Origin: Actinacidiphila glaucinigra
GTDB taxonomy: Bacteria > Actinomycetota > Actinomycetes > Streptomycetales > Streptomycetaceae
Length of the DNA: 64,000 nucleotides
Assembly (NCBI RefSeq): GCF_900188405.1
Contig: NZ_FZOF01000024.1
Span: 1-64,000 of the forward strand
Reading direction: 5' to 3'
The notes under the pieces are model-generated. The model ran no database searches. It saw nothing but the letters and a program-made list of their open reading frames with translations, and was not told where the DNA came from. A program made the translations under genes and the position numbers. Of this stretch, positions 17,051 to 25,619 are shown piece after piece (the first letter of the stretch is position 1; each line of letters opens with the position of its first letter).

Positions 17051-18721
17051 CTAGCCCTCACTCTCGACGGGGGACGGGGAGGCCGAGGGGCTCTGGCTCG
17101 GCGGGTCGCTCGGTGACGGGTCGGGGGCGGACGGGGTCGGTGAGGGGTCGGGGGAGGGCGGTTGCGGCCGCCCCCGCCCCTCGATCGTGACCACCGCGCC
17201 CGACGGGTCGAACCAGATCCGTGCCGCCCAGGGCCCCACGGGCTCCCGCGAGCGGTCCACGGAGACCGTCAGCGTGATGCTCTCCCCGGGGCGCAGCCTG
17301 CCGTGGCTGCGGCTGAGCCGCAGCCACGGCTCGGAGGTGGCCGCCCTCCAGCGGACCGGCCCGGCGCCCTCGGCGGTGAGGGTGACGACGGTCATGTGAC
17401 CGCGCGAGCGCGCCTCCACGAGCAGCCGGCCCGTGCGGGGCGCCGAGGGGTCCTCGGCGTCCGCGGAGGCGCCGGACGGCGAGGCGGAGCCGCGGGCGCC
17501 GGCCGCGGCGGAGGCGGAGGCCGACGCCGAGGGGGCGGCGGAGGCGACGGAGACCGACAGACGGCCCTGGCCGCCGCGATTGGAACGCCCGCGCGCGTCG
17601 GCCGCGCCCGCGACACCGGCCTTCTCGTACTGGACGCCGTCGAGGTCCTCGCCGGCGCTGAAGGAACCTTCCCCCTTGTGCTCGGGGGCCAGCGGCGCAC
17701 CGTGGTAGGCCGCCCACAGCGCCAGCACCGGCGCCGCGACGACGGCCGCGACCACCGTGGAGGTCACCGCGCGGTGCCGCATCCGGGCCCGCCGCGCCAT
17801 CCGCTCCTTCAGGTCCATCGGGAAGCCGTGCCGGTCGAAGCGCGGGCTGCCCTGGCGGGAGCGTCCGACGCCGCCCCGCATGGCGTGCAGCAGGGCGGCG
17901 TACGCGGCCGAGCGGGGCGCCTCGACCGTCGACAGGACGGCGGTGGCGGCGGTGGTGGCCAGGCCCGGCCAGGGGCCGGTCGCCACGGCGCGCTCGGCCG
18001 TGACCCGGCAGTGCGGGCAGACGTCGACATGGGTCACCAGCTCGCGGCGGAGCGCCGAGCCCAGCAGCACCCGGGAGTCGCCGGCGAGGCGGGCGACGGC
18101 CGCGCAGTTGCCGAGCTCGACCACGGCGAGCGCCGCCCGGGTGCGCTCCACCTCGCAGGCGGCCTGCGCGAGCAGCGCCCGCGTCGTGTCCGGCTCCCGG
18201 CCGACGACCAGGGCCACCTCGTGCGGCGCCAGCTGGTGCCGGACGGCGAGTTCCAGCGCCTCGCGCTGCTCGGGCGTGGTGCCGGCCGCCTCGGGCCAGG
18301 CCAGCGCCGCCAGTTCGCCGCGCCTGCGGGCGGCGACGTCCGCCGAGGCCTGCACCGACACCGGCCGCCCCTCGGCCAGGGTGCGCAGGCAGGCCCAGCG
18401 GGCGAGCGCGTACAGCCAGGGCCTGCGAAGCTCCGGGTCGCGCAGCCGGGCGCGCTGGCGCTCGGCCACGGCCAGCACGTCGCCGAGGGCGGCGGCGGCG
18501 GAGTCGTGCTCGCACAGGACGGAGAGGCAGTAGGTGAACAGCCCGTCCAGGTACGGCTCGTAGTGGGCCGGCGGCTGCGCGGGCAGGGTCCCCTGCGGGC
18601 GTGGCCGCCGCCGCGCCGGGGACCCGCTGGTCCCCGGCGCGGTGCGGCCACGCTGGACCGGCGCGCGGTGTCGGCGGTGCGCGCCGGTTGTCTGGGAGGG
18701 TGTGTCAGACCTGCTGCTCAT
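17051..18721 (-). CDS. Membrane protein: sigma-like, zinc-finger and BACON-like domains
   Basis: 556 aa modular protein. Residues about 50-210 resemble ECF sigma regions 2 and 4 (LYALARWACLRTLAEG, HQLAPHEVALVVGREPDTT). Residues about 229-236 (HVDVCPHC) form the H-x3-C-x2-C motif of zinc-binding anti-sigma proteins. A membrane helix spans about 317-339, followed by an Ala/Ser-rich linker, a BACON-like beta domain (about 430-525, MTVVTLTAEGAGPVRWRA) and a Pro/Ser tail. It looks like a sigma/anti-sigma fusion with an outside sensor. ATG 18721; GTG 18724 is possible. Whether it regulates transcription is unknown. Confidence 0.82.
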   Translation of the reverse strand: MSSRSDTPSQTTGAHRRHRAPVQRGRTAPGTSGSPARRRPRPQGTLPAQPPAHYEPYLDGLFTYCLSVLCEHDSAAAALGDVLAVAERQRARLRDPELRRPWLYALARWACLRTLAEGRPVSVQASADVAARRRGELAALAWPEAAGTTPEQREALELAVRHQLAPHEVALVVGREPDTTRALLAQAACEVERTRAALAVVELGNCAAVARLAGDSRVLLGSALRRELVTHVDVCPHCRVTAERAVATGPWPGLATTAATAVLSTVEAPRSAAYAALLHAMRGGVGRSRQGSPRFDRHGFPMDLKERMARRARMRHRAVTSTVVAAVVAAPVLALWAAYHGAPLAPEHKGEGSFSAGEDLDGVQYEKAGVAGAADARGRSNRGGQGRLSVSVASAAPSASASASAAAGARGSASPSGASADAEDPSAPRTGRLLVEARSRGHMTVVTLTAEGAGPVRWRAATSEPWLRLSRSHGRLRPGESITLTVSVDRSREPVGPWAARIWFDPSGAVVTIEGRGRPQPPSPDPSPTPSAPDPSPSDPPSQSPSASPSPVESEG

Positions 18722-18936
18722 CACTCCGTGACGGTAGGACCACGACCCGTACGCCCTCAGGCATCACGGCGGGCTTTAATCCAAATGGGTGGTGATCCCG
18801 CCCGAAAGAGCACACGAGGCTCACCCTGTCGGGTGACCCCTCCGGCCAGGTGCACGAGCCTTTTCCGGAGCGGACGGCAGGCGCCCGCACACCGGGCGGT
18901 GCCGCGTTGTCGGTGGCACCCGATAGCGTGCGGCAC

Positions 18937-20325
18937 ATGGCTGCCCGCAACCGCCCCGCTTCCAAGGACCGCCCGTCGTACCGCTGCACCGAGTGCGGCT
19001 GGACGACGGTCAAGTGGCTCGGCCGCTGCGGCGAGTGCCAGGCATGGGGCACGGTCGAGGAGTACGGCGCCGCGGCGCCGGTGCGCACGACCGCGCCGGG
19101 CCGGGTGACCTCGCCCGCGATGCCGATCGGCCAGGTGGACGGACGGCAGGCCACCGCGCGCGGCACGGGCGTGCCGGAGCTGGACCGGGTCCTGGGCGGC
19201 GGGCTGGTGCCCGGGGCCGTGGTGCTGCTCGCCGGCGAGCCCGGCGTGGGCAAGTCGACCCTCCTGCTGGACGTGGCGGCGAAGGCCTCGGGCCCGCAGA
19301 CCCGGACGCTCTATGTGACGGGTGAGGAGTCCGCCTCGCAGGTACGGCTGCGCGCCGACCGCATCGGGGCGCTCTCCGACCACCTCTTCCTGGCCGCCGA
19401 GACGGACCTGTCCGCCGTGCTCGGCCACCTCGACGACGTCAAGCCGTCCCTGCTGATCCTGGACTCGGTGCAGACGGTCGCCTCCCCGGAGATCGACGGC
19501 GCCCCCGGCGGCATGGCCCAGGTGCGCGAGGTCGCGGGCGCCCTGATCCGCGCGTCGAAGGAGCGCGGCATGTCGACTCTGCTGGTCGGCCACGTCACCA
19601 AGGACGGCGCGATCGCGGGTCCCCGCCTCCTGGAGCACCTGGTGGACGTGGTGCTGTCCTTCGAGGGCGACCGGCACGCCCGGCTCCGCCTGATCCGGGG
19701 CATCAAGAACCGCTACGGCGCCACCGACGAGGTCGGCTGCTTCGAGCTGCACGACGAGGGCATCACGGGCCTGGCCGACCCGTCCGGGCTCTTCCTGACC
19801 CGGCGCGACGAGCCGGTCCCCGGCACGTGCCTGACCGTCACCCTGGAGGGCAAGCGCCCGCTGGTCGCCGAGGTGCAGGCGCTGACCGTCGACACCCAGA
19901 TCCCCTCCCCGCGCCGTACGACCTCCGGTCTGGAGACCTCCCGGGTGTCGATGATGCTGGCGGTGCTGGAGCAGCGCGGCCGGATCCGGTCGATCGGCAA
20001 GCAGGACATCTACACCGCGACCGTCGGCGGCGTGAAGCTCGGGGAGCCGGCCGCGGACCTCGCGGTCGCGCTCGCCCTGGCCAGCGCGGCGATCGACACG
20101 CCGCTGCCGAAGAACCTGGTCGCGGTGGGTGAGGTGGGCCTGGCGGGCGAGGTCAGGCGGGTCACCGGGGTGCAGCGCAGGCTCGCCGAGGCGGCCCGGC
20201 TGGGCTTCACCCACGCCCTCGTGCCGCCGGACCCGGGGAAGGTCCCGGCGGGGATGAAGGTGACGGAGGTGACGGACATAGGGGACGCCCTGCGCGTCCT
20301 GCCCAAGAGGGCCCCACGTCCCTGA
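18937..20325 (+). CDS. radA: DNA repair protein RadA
   Basis: 462 aa. RecA-like branch-migration ATPase in recombination. The N-terminal zinc finger is CTECGWTTVKWLGRCGEC (about residues 16-33), Walker A is GEPGVGKST (about 96-104), the RadA motif is KNRYG (about 256-260), and a Lon-type domain follows (about 370-455). The ATG at 18937 has no Shine-Dalgarno, but TAGCGT (18924-18929) lies 7 nt upstream, suggesting a leaderless mRNA. Followed by disA after 66 nt. Confidence 0.97.
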   Translation: MAARNRPASKDRPSYRCTECGWTTVKWLGRCGECQAWGTVEEYGAAAPVRTTAPGRVTSPAMPIGQVDGRQATARGTGVPELDRVLGGGLVPGAVVLLAGEPGVGKSTLLLDVAAKASGPQTRTLYVTGEESASQVRLRADRIGALSDHLFLAAETDLSAVLGHLDDVKPSLLILDSVQTVASPEIDGAPGGMAQVREVAGALIRASKERGMSTLLVGHVTKDGAIAGPRLLEHLVDVVLSFEGDRHARLRLIRGIKNRYGATDEVGCFELHDEGITGLADPSGLFLTRRDEPVPGTCLTVTLEGKRPLVAEVQALTVDTQIPSPRRTTSGLETSRVSMMLAVLEQRGRIRSIGKQDIYTATVGGVKLGEPAADLAVALALASAAIDTPLPKNLVAVGEVGLAGEVRRVTGVQRRLAEAARLGFTHALVPPDPGKVPAGMKVTEVTDIGDALRVLPKRAPRP

Positions 20326-20391
20326 CCCTTCCGACGGTAAACTTTGCCCTGGTCTCGCCCATCCGGGCATCCGTACGACCGGAGGAGAGCA

Positions 20392-21522
20392 GTGGCAGCC
20401 AACGACCGGGCGGCAGCTCCCGGCAAGGCCTGGAGTCGCGAGGGCTCCGGCGGTGAGGGCCTGATGCGCGCCTCCCTGAGTGCCGTGGCCCCCGGCACCG
20501 GCCTTCGGGACGGCCTCGAGCGGGTTCTGCGCGGCAACACCGGTGGCCTCATCGTGCTGGGGATGGACAAGACCGTCGAATCGCTGTGCACCGGCGGATT
20601 CGTGCTGGACGTCGAGTTCAGCGCCACCAGGCTGCGCGAGCTGTGCAAGCTCGACGGGGCCCTCATCCTCGACCGGGACATCACCAAGATCGTGCGGGCC
20701 GGGGTCCAGCTGGTGCCGGACGCGTCGATCCCCACCGAGGAGACCGGCACCCGGCACCGCACCGCGCAGCGGGTCTCCATCCAGACCGGCTTCCCGGTGG
20801 TGTCCGTCAGCCAGTCGATGCGGCTTATCGCCCTGTACGTGGGCGGGCAGCGCCGCGTCCTGGAGGACTCGGCCGCCATCCTCTCCCGCGCCAACCAGGC
20901 GCTGGCCACCCTGGAGCGCTACAAGCTCCGCCTCGACGAGGTCGCGGGCACGCTCTCCGCCCTGGAGATCGAGGACCTGGTCACCGTCCGGGACGTGACG
21001 GCGGTCGCGCAGCGCCTGGAGATGGTGCGCCGGATCGCCAAGGAGATCGCGGAGTACGTGGTCGAACTGGGCACCGACGGCCGGCTGCTCTCCCTGCAGC
21101 TGGACGAGCTGATCGCCGGCGTCGAGCCGGAGCGCGAGCTGGTCGTCCGCGACTACGTGCCGGAGCCGACCGCCAAGCGCAGCCGCACGGTCGCCGAGGC
21201 GCTCACCGAGCTGGACGCCCTGCCCCAGGGCGAGCTGCTGGAACTGCCCACGGTGGCAAGGGCGCTGGGCTACGCGGGCTCCCCGGAGGCGCTGGACTCC
21301 GCGGTGTCGCCGCGCGGGTACCGGCTGCTGGCGAAGGTGCCCCGGCTGCCGAACACGATCGTGGAGCGGCTGGTCGAGCACTTCGGCGGGCTGCAGAAAC
21401 TGCTGGCCGCCAGCGTGGACGACCTGCAGACGGTCGACGGTGTCGGCGAGGCCCGGGCCCGCTCCGTCCGCGAGGGCCTGTCGCGCCTCGCGGAGTCCTC
21501 GATCCTGGAGCGCTACGTCTGA
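20392..21522 (+). CDS. disA: DNA integrity scanning diadenylate cyclase DisA
   Basis: 376 aa. Makes c-di-AMP from two ATP and slides on DNA, stopping at branched structures. The N-terminal DAC domain carries DGALILD and the RHR motif (GTRHRTAQR, about residues 123-131). A central helical linker and C-terminal helix-hairpin-helix DNA-binding domain (SVDDLQTVDGVGEARARSV) follow. GTG 20392 has GGAGGAGA just upstream. Adjacent to radA, a conserved pairing; RadA is known to modulate DisA in Bacillus. Confidence 0.97.
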   Translation: MAANDRAAAPGKAWSREGSGGEGLMRASLSAVAPGTGLRDGLERVLRGNTGGLIVLGMDKTVESLCTGGFVLDVEFSATRLRELCKLDGALILDRDITKIVRAGVQLVPDASIPTEETGTRHRTAQRVSIQTGFPVVSVSQSMRLIALYVGGQRRVLEDSAAILSRANQALATLERYKLRLDEVAGTLSALEIEDLVTVRDVTAVAQRLEMVRRIAKEIAEYVVELGTDGRLLSLQLDELIAGVEPERELVVRDYVPEPTAKRSRTVAEALTELDALPQGELLELPTVARALGYAGSPEALDSAVSPRGYRLLAKVPRLPNTIVERLVEHFGGLQKLLAASVDDLQTVDGVGEARARSVREGLSRLAESSILERYV

Positions 21523-21585
21523 GGACCCGCCCCGCGCCGGACGCCCAGGGCGTCCCGGGCGGCCCGCGCGTTCCCGGCGTCGTCC

Positions 21586-22434
21586 CTAGACGTTCTTCAG
21601 GACGAAGGACGTCTGCTTCGCGGAGCGGCCGGGCAGCTTCACCTCGAGCAGATAGGTGCCGTACGGGGCCGCCCCGCCCTTGGGTGTGGCGCACTGCGGG
21701 GAGCTCGTCCGGCGGTCCCACTCGACGTCGTACGAGGTCGAGCCGCCCGCCGGGACCTGGAGCAGGTACGGGGCCCGGCTCTTGGGGCAGTCGTCGCTGG
21801 CCCACACGTGGTGGTCGTTGACGTCGGTGATGGACAGCACCGCCGAGTCCGGGCCGAAGTCCAGCTTGCACGCGGTGGCCGAGGGGTTGGTCGCGGTCAG
21901 CGTGAACCGGGGCCGCTCTCCGGGCTCGTAGGCGTTGTCGGTGCTGCGCACGCTCAGCGAGACGCCGGACCCGCAGTCCGGCAGCGAGGAGCCCGCCGGC
22001 AACTGCGCACCGCCGCTGCCGTTCCCGCCGCCTCCGCTGCCGCCGGAGCCACCCGTACCACCCGTGCCCGCGGAGCCCGAGGCGCCGGAGTCCGCGCCGC
22101 CGTCGGTGGCACCGGAGTCGCCGCCCGGCGAACTGCCCTCCGTGGCACCGGAGTCGCCCGAGCCGCCGTCCGAGGCGTCACCGCCGTCGTCGCCGCCACC
22201 GCCGCCGACCGAACCGCCCGGGCGGGAGCTGTTGAGCGGACCGCTCGCGGACGGACCGGGGGTGATGGACGGCACGGGTGAACGGCCGTCCGGCCCGTTG
22301 GCGCTGTTCCCGCCGCCGTCACGGGAATTGACGGCCCATACGGCCAGGACGGTGAGCAGCGCGAGCAGGAGCAGCACAACCGCCCGTCGCCGCCAGTAGA
22401 TGGAGGACGGGAGAGGTCCTACGGGATTGCGCAT
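21586..22434 (-). CDS. Membrane-anchored protein with Gly/Ser linker and beta domain
   Basis: 282 aa. One N-terminal membrane helix (about residues 18-37, VVLLLLALLTVLAVWAV), then a low-complexity Gly/Ser/Pro linker of roughly 100 residues, then a globular beta-rich domain (about 155-282) with four Cys (LPDCG, TACKLDF, SDDCP, PQCATP) likely in disulfides outside the membrane. Family unknown; similar proteins are common in Streptomyces. Start at ATG 22434; upstream in-frame GTG and TTG codons exist. Confidence 0.8.
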   Translation of the reverse strand: MRNPVGPLPSSIYWRRRAVVLLLLALLTVLAVWAVNSRDGGGNSANGPDGRSPVPSITPGPSASGPLNSSRPGGSVGGGGGDDGGDASDGGSGDSGATEGSSPGGDSGATDGGADSGASGSAGTGGTGGSGGSGGGGNGSGGAQLPAGSSLPDCGSGVSLSVRSTDNAYEPGERPRFTLTATNPSATACKLDFGPDSAVLSITDVNDHHVWASDDCPKSRAPYLLQVPAGGSTSYDVEWDRRTSSPQCATPKGGAAPYGTYLLEVKLPGRSAKQTSFVLKNV

Positions 22435-22604
22435 AGAGCCCACGCGCAAACCTTATGCGGTTTCCCTTGAATCGGACCAAGGCACGCGCGGCACGCTGGC
22501 AACTTGTGTGATTGATCAGCAGATCTCCCCTCCGTTCCGGGAACTCCCCCGCCCGTCGGCGCTGCCCGCCGCGGCGGCCCCGGGGACGTAGGATCGGAGG
22601 CGCT

Positions 22605-23492
22605 ATGAACGACGACCGCGACCACCACCCGCTGCACACACCCGTGATCGACTGGTTCGACGACAACGCCCGGGATCTGCCGTGGCGCCGTCCCGAGGCG
22701 GGCGCCTGGGGCGTCATGGTCAGCGAGTTCATGCTGCAGCAGACCCCGGTCAGCCGGGTCCTGCCGGTGTACGGGCAGTGGCTGGAGCGCTGGCCCACTC
22801 CGGGCGCCCTCGCGGCGGACCCCTCCGGGGAGGCGGTGCGCGCCTGGGGCCGGCTGGGCTATCCGCGCCGGGCGCTGCGGCTGCACGCCGCGGCGACCGC
22901 GATCGCCCAGCTGCACAACGGCGAAGTACCCACGGACCACGCCGAGTTGCTGGCCCTGCCGGGGGTCGGCGAGTACACGGCCGCCGCGGTGGCCTCCTTC
23001 GCGTACGGGCAGCGCCACGCGGTGCTGGACACCAATGTGCGCCGGGTCTTCGCGCGTGCCGTGACCGGTGTGGAGTACCCGCCGAACGCCACGACCGCCG
23101 CCGAACGCCGGGTCGCCCACCGGATGCTCCCCGCCGACGAGGCCACCGCCGCCCGCTGGGCCGCGGCCACGATGGAACTGGGCGCCCTGATCTGCACCGC
23201 CCGCGGCCCCGAGTGCGTGCGCTGCCCGATCGCAGGGCAGTGCGCCTGGCGGCTGGCCGGCTCCCCCGAGCACGACGGCCCGCCGCGCCGCGGCCAGACG
23301 TACGCCGGCACCGACCGCCAGGTCAGGGGCAGGCTGCTGGCCGTGCTGCGGGAGGCCACGGAGCCGGTGCCGCAGGCGGCGCTGGACGCCGTGTGGCACG
23401 AGCCCGTCCAGCGTGCCCGGGCGCTGGACGGCCTGGTCGCCGACGGTCTGGTGGAGCCTCTCCAGGACGGTATGTACCGGTTGCCCGGCTGA
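22605..23492 (+). CDS. mutY: A/G-specific adenine glycosylase
   Basis: 295 aa. Removes adenine mispaired with 8-oxoguanine. Catalytic Glu in EFMLQQTP, helix-hairpin-helix LPGVGEYTAAAV, catalytic Asp in AVLDTNVRRV, and 4Fe-4S ligands in CTARGPECVRCPIAGQC (C-x6-C-x2-C-x5-C). The usual C-terminal NUDIX-like 8-oxoG-recognition domain is missing; only a short winged-helix-like tail is present, as in other actinobacterial MutY. GGATCGGAGG precedes the ATG. Confidence 0.95.
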   Translation: MNDDRDHHPLHTPVIDWFDDNARDLPWRRPEAGAWGVMVSEFMLQQTPVSRVLPVYGQWLERWPTPGALAADPSGEAVRAWGRLGYPRRALRLHAAATAIAQLHNGEVPTDHAELLALPGVGEYTAAAVASFAYGQRHAVLDTNVRRVFARAVTGVEYPPNATTAAERRVAHRMLPADEATAARWAAATMELGALICTARGPECVRCPIAGQCAWRLAGSPEHDGPPRRGQTYAGTDRQVRGRLLAVLREATEPVPQAALDAVWHEPVQRARALDGLVADGLVEPLQDGMYRLPG

Positions 23493-23538
23493 GAGCCGCA
23501 CTCCCCGGACGGCCGCGTCGTTACACAACCGATGGGTG

Positions 23539-23595
23539 GCTGTGGGTCCGCTGTGCGGCGGCGGTCGTCAAAGCCGTACATCCGCTCCGTAGCGT
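23539..23595 (+). promoter_or_regulatory. sigE promoter with tandem repeats, likely CseB site
   Basis: GCTGTG occurs at 23539-23544 and again at 23550-23555, an 11-bp step typical of OmpR/PhoB-type regulators. About 10 nt downstream lie CGTCAA (23566-23571), an 18-bp spacer and TAGCGT (23590-23595). In S. coelicolor sigE is transcribed from a CseB-dependent promoter; the repeats are the obvious candidate for CseB. Assignment is inferred. Confidence 0.55.
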
Positions 23596-23635
23596 CGGGC
23601 TGGTCGTAATCGAGCGCGCCGGACGGAGGGACGCC

Positions 23636-24205
23636 ATGGCGGCGAACGCCCAGGGGACAGCCCAGGTCATGGACTTCGAGGAGTACGTGCGGAACCGGCA
23701 GGAGGCCCTGCTGCGCAGTGCGCGCCGGCTCGTCCCGGACCCGATCGACGCCCAGGACCTCGTCCAGACGGCGCTGGCGCGCACCTACCCGCGCTGGGGC
23801 GACATCGCCGACAAGAGCCTGGCGGACGCCTACATGCGCCGGGTGATGATCAACACCCGTACCGAGTGGTGGCGTGCCCGCAGGCTGGAGGAGGTGCCGA
23901 CCCCCGAGCTGCCGGAGGGCTCGGTCGACGACGGCGCCGAGCAGCGGGCCGACCGGGCGATGCTGCTGGACGCGCTCGGCATGCTGGCCCCCAAGCAGCG
24001 CCAGGTGGTGCTGCTGCGCCACTACCGGCAGCTCAGCACGGAGGAGACGGCGCACGCGCTGGGCATGTCGGTGGGTACCGTGAAGAGCACGCTGCACCGG
24101 GCGCTGGCGCGGCTGCGCGCCGAGCTGGAGCGGCAGAGCAACGGTTACGGAAGGCCCGTGGAGCCCGCCACGGGCGGTACGGAGGGCGTGTGCGCCGCAG
24201 CGTAG
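23636..24205 (+). CDS. sigE: ECF sigma factor SigE (cell-envelope stress)
   Basis: 189 aa ECF sigma factor. Region 2 is about residues 10-80 (FEEYVRNRQEALLRSARRLV, ADAYMRRVMINTRTEWWRAR) and region 4 about 105-160 (LAPKQRQVVLLRHYRQLSTEETA, GMSVGTVKSTLHRALARLR). It lacks an anti-sigma partner; in S. coelicolor SigE is controlled by transcription through CseB/CseC and directs envelope-repair genes in response to cell-wall antibiotics. GGACGGAGGG precedes ATG 23636. First gene of sigE-cseA-cseB-cseC. Confidence 0.95.
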   Translation: MAANAQGTAQVMDFEEYVRNRQEALLRSARRLVPDPIDAQDLVQTALARTYPRWGDIADKSLADAYMRRVMINTRTEWWRARRLEEVPTPELPEGSVDDGAEQRADRAMLLDALGMLAPKQRQVVLLRHYRQLSTEETAHALGMSVGTVKSTLHRALARLRAELERQSNGYGRPVEPATGGTEGVCAAA

Positions 24206-24894
24206 TCCCGGTGGGAGCCGCTGCCGCCGCTGTCGCGGTGTGCGGGGCGCTCGTCGCCGTGACCGGCTGCCGCGACGCCGGAGGTGTCCGCGAGGAGGGC
24301 ACCGCCGCGGTCGCCTCCCCCGCCCCGGCGTCCCCCTCGGCGTCGCCGCCGGCCCCGGACGCCCACCCCCTGGGCAGCGGGCGGTCGGCGGACCCGCGGA
24401 CGGCGGACGCCAAGGCCGCCGCGGACGTGGTGCACCTGGTGAAGCGCGACCCGAAGGTGGCCCGGGACATCCGGGACAGCCTGGTGGCCTGCCCCACGCC
24501 GTCAGCGGGCGTGGCGGCCCGTCCGAGCGCCCCGGTGGACCCGTACCCGGTGGACCGCCGCTCCGGCCGGCTGACCGGGAAGGACGCCACGGACCTGGTG
24601 GTCAACGTCTCGACCTGCGCGGACAGCGTGGGCATCGGAAGCTACGTCTACCGCCGTGTGGACGGCGGGTACGTGAACGTCTTCGCCGACGAGCAGCCCC
24701 CCGTCTTCGCCGAGATCGGCGACGGCACCCTGAAGGTGACCCACCAGGTGTACGAGCCGCAGGACGCGGTCTCCAACCCCTCCGGCGAGGACGTGACCAC
24801 CTACCGGTGGAACGGGAACCGCTTCGAGGAGGTCTCCTTCTCCCACCGCGACTACGAGACGGACGACGGCACCGGGAGCGGTTCGCATGGCTGA
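24190..24894 (+). CDS. cseA: Lipoprotein CseA, modulator of SigE expression
   Basis: 234 aa. Signal peptide followed by the lipobox VTGC (Cys about residue 27), a Pro/Ser/Ala-rich linker, then a globular domain with two Cys. GTG 24190 lies inside sigE, overlapping its end by 16 nt, with GGAGGG at 24181-24186. In S. coelicolor CseA is an extracytoplasmic lipoprotein that damps sigE promoter activity. Position and lipobox support the orthology more than sequence identity does. Confidence 0.9.
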   Translation: MRRSVVPVGAAAAAVAVCGALVAVTGCRDAGGVREEGTAAVASPAPASPSASPPAPDAHPLGSGRSADPRTADAKAAADVVHLVKRDPKVARDIRDSLVACPTPSAGVAARPSAPVDPYPVDRRSGRLTGKDATDLVVNVSTCADSVGIGSYVYRRVDGGYVNVFADEQPPVFAEIGDGTLKVTHQVYEPQDAVSNPSGEDVTTYRWNGNRFEEVSFSHRDYETDDGTGSGSHG

Positions 24895-25570
24895 GACGCA
24901 CGTCCTGTTCGTCGAGGACGACGACGTCATCCGCGAGGCGACCACGCTGGCGCTGGAGCGGGACGGCTTCGAGGTGACGGCCGTGCCGGACGGGCTCGCC
25001 GGGCTGGAGGCGTTCCGGGCACGGCAGCCGGACCTGGCGCTGCTGGACGTGATGGTGCCGGGCCTGGACGGGGTGAGCCTGTGCCGGCGCATCCGGGACG
25101 AGTCGACGGTGCCGGTGATCATGCTCTCGGCGCGGGCCGACGCGATCGACGTCGTCCTGGGCCTGGAGGCGGGCGCCGACGACTACGTCACCAAGCCCTT
25201 CGACGGGGCCGTGCTGACCGCCCGCATGCGGGCGGTGCTGCGGCGCTTCCGGGTGGCCGCGGTGGACGAGGCCCCGGCCGGGGCGGGGGTGCTGACCTTC
25301 GGCGACCTGGAGGTGGACCCGGAGGGGATGGAGGTGCGGCGCGCCGGTGAGCGGATCGCGCTGACGCCCACGGAGATGCGCCTGCTGCTGGAGTTCTCGG
25401 CGGCGCCCGGGACGGTGCTGTCCCGGGACCGGCTGCTGGAGCGGGTCTGGGACTACGACTGGGGCGGCGACACCCGGGTGGTGGACGTCCATGTGCAGCG
25501 CCTGCGGGCGAAGATCGGGCAGGAGCGCATCGAGACGGTGCGCGGCTTCGGCTACAAGCTCAAGGGCTGA
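24887..25570 (+). CDS. cseB: Response regulator CseB
   Basis: 227 aa OmpR-family regulator. The receiver domain has the acidic pair VEDDD, phosphorylation Asp in LALLDVMVPG (about residue 55), Thr/Ser in IMLSAR and Lys in VTKPF. The winged-helix DNA-binding domain occupies about 135-226. Overlaps cseA by 8 nt. Known role: activates the sigE promoter after phosphorylation by CseC. Confidence 0.95.
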   Translation: MAETHVLFVEDDDVIREATTLALERDGFEVTAVPDGLAGLEAFRARQPDLALLDVMVPGLDGVSLCRRIRDESTVPVIMLSARADAIDVVLGLEAGADDYVTKPFDGAVLTARMRAVLRRFRVAAVDEAPAGAGVLTFGDLEVDPEGMEVRRAGERIALTPTEMRLLLEFSAAPGTVLSRDRLLERVWDYDWGGDTRVVDVHVQRLRAKIGQERIETVRGFGYKLKG

Positions 25571-25619
25571 CGCGGTGACCGCACGACCCGGGGACGCCGC
25601 CGCGAGGAGGGGCCGTCGG

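Noticed and set aside
18757..21381. 874-codon minus-strand ORF opposite radA and disA
   Set aside because: Shadow of two well-identified plus-strand genes; translation is repetitive without domains.
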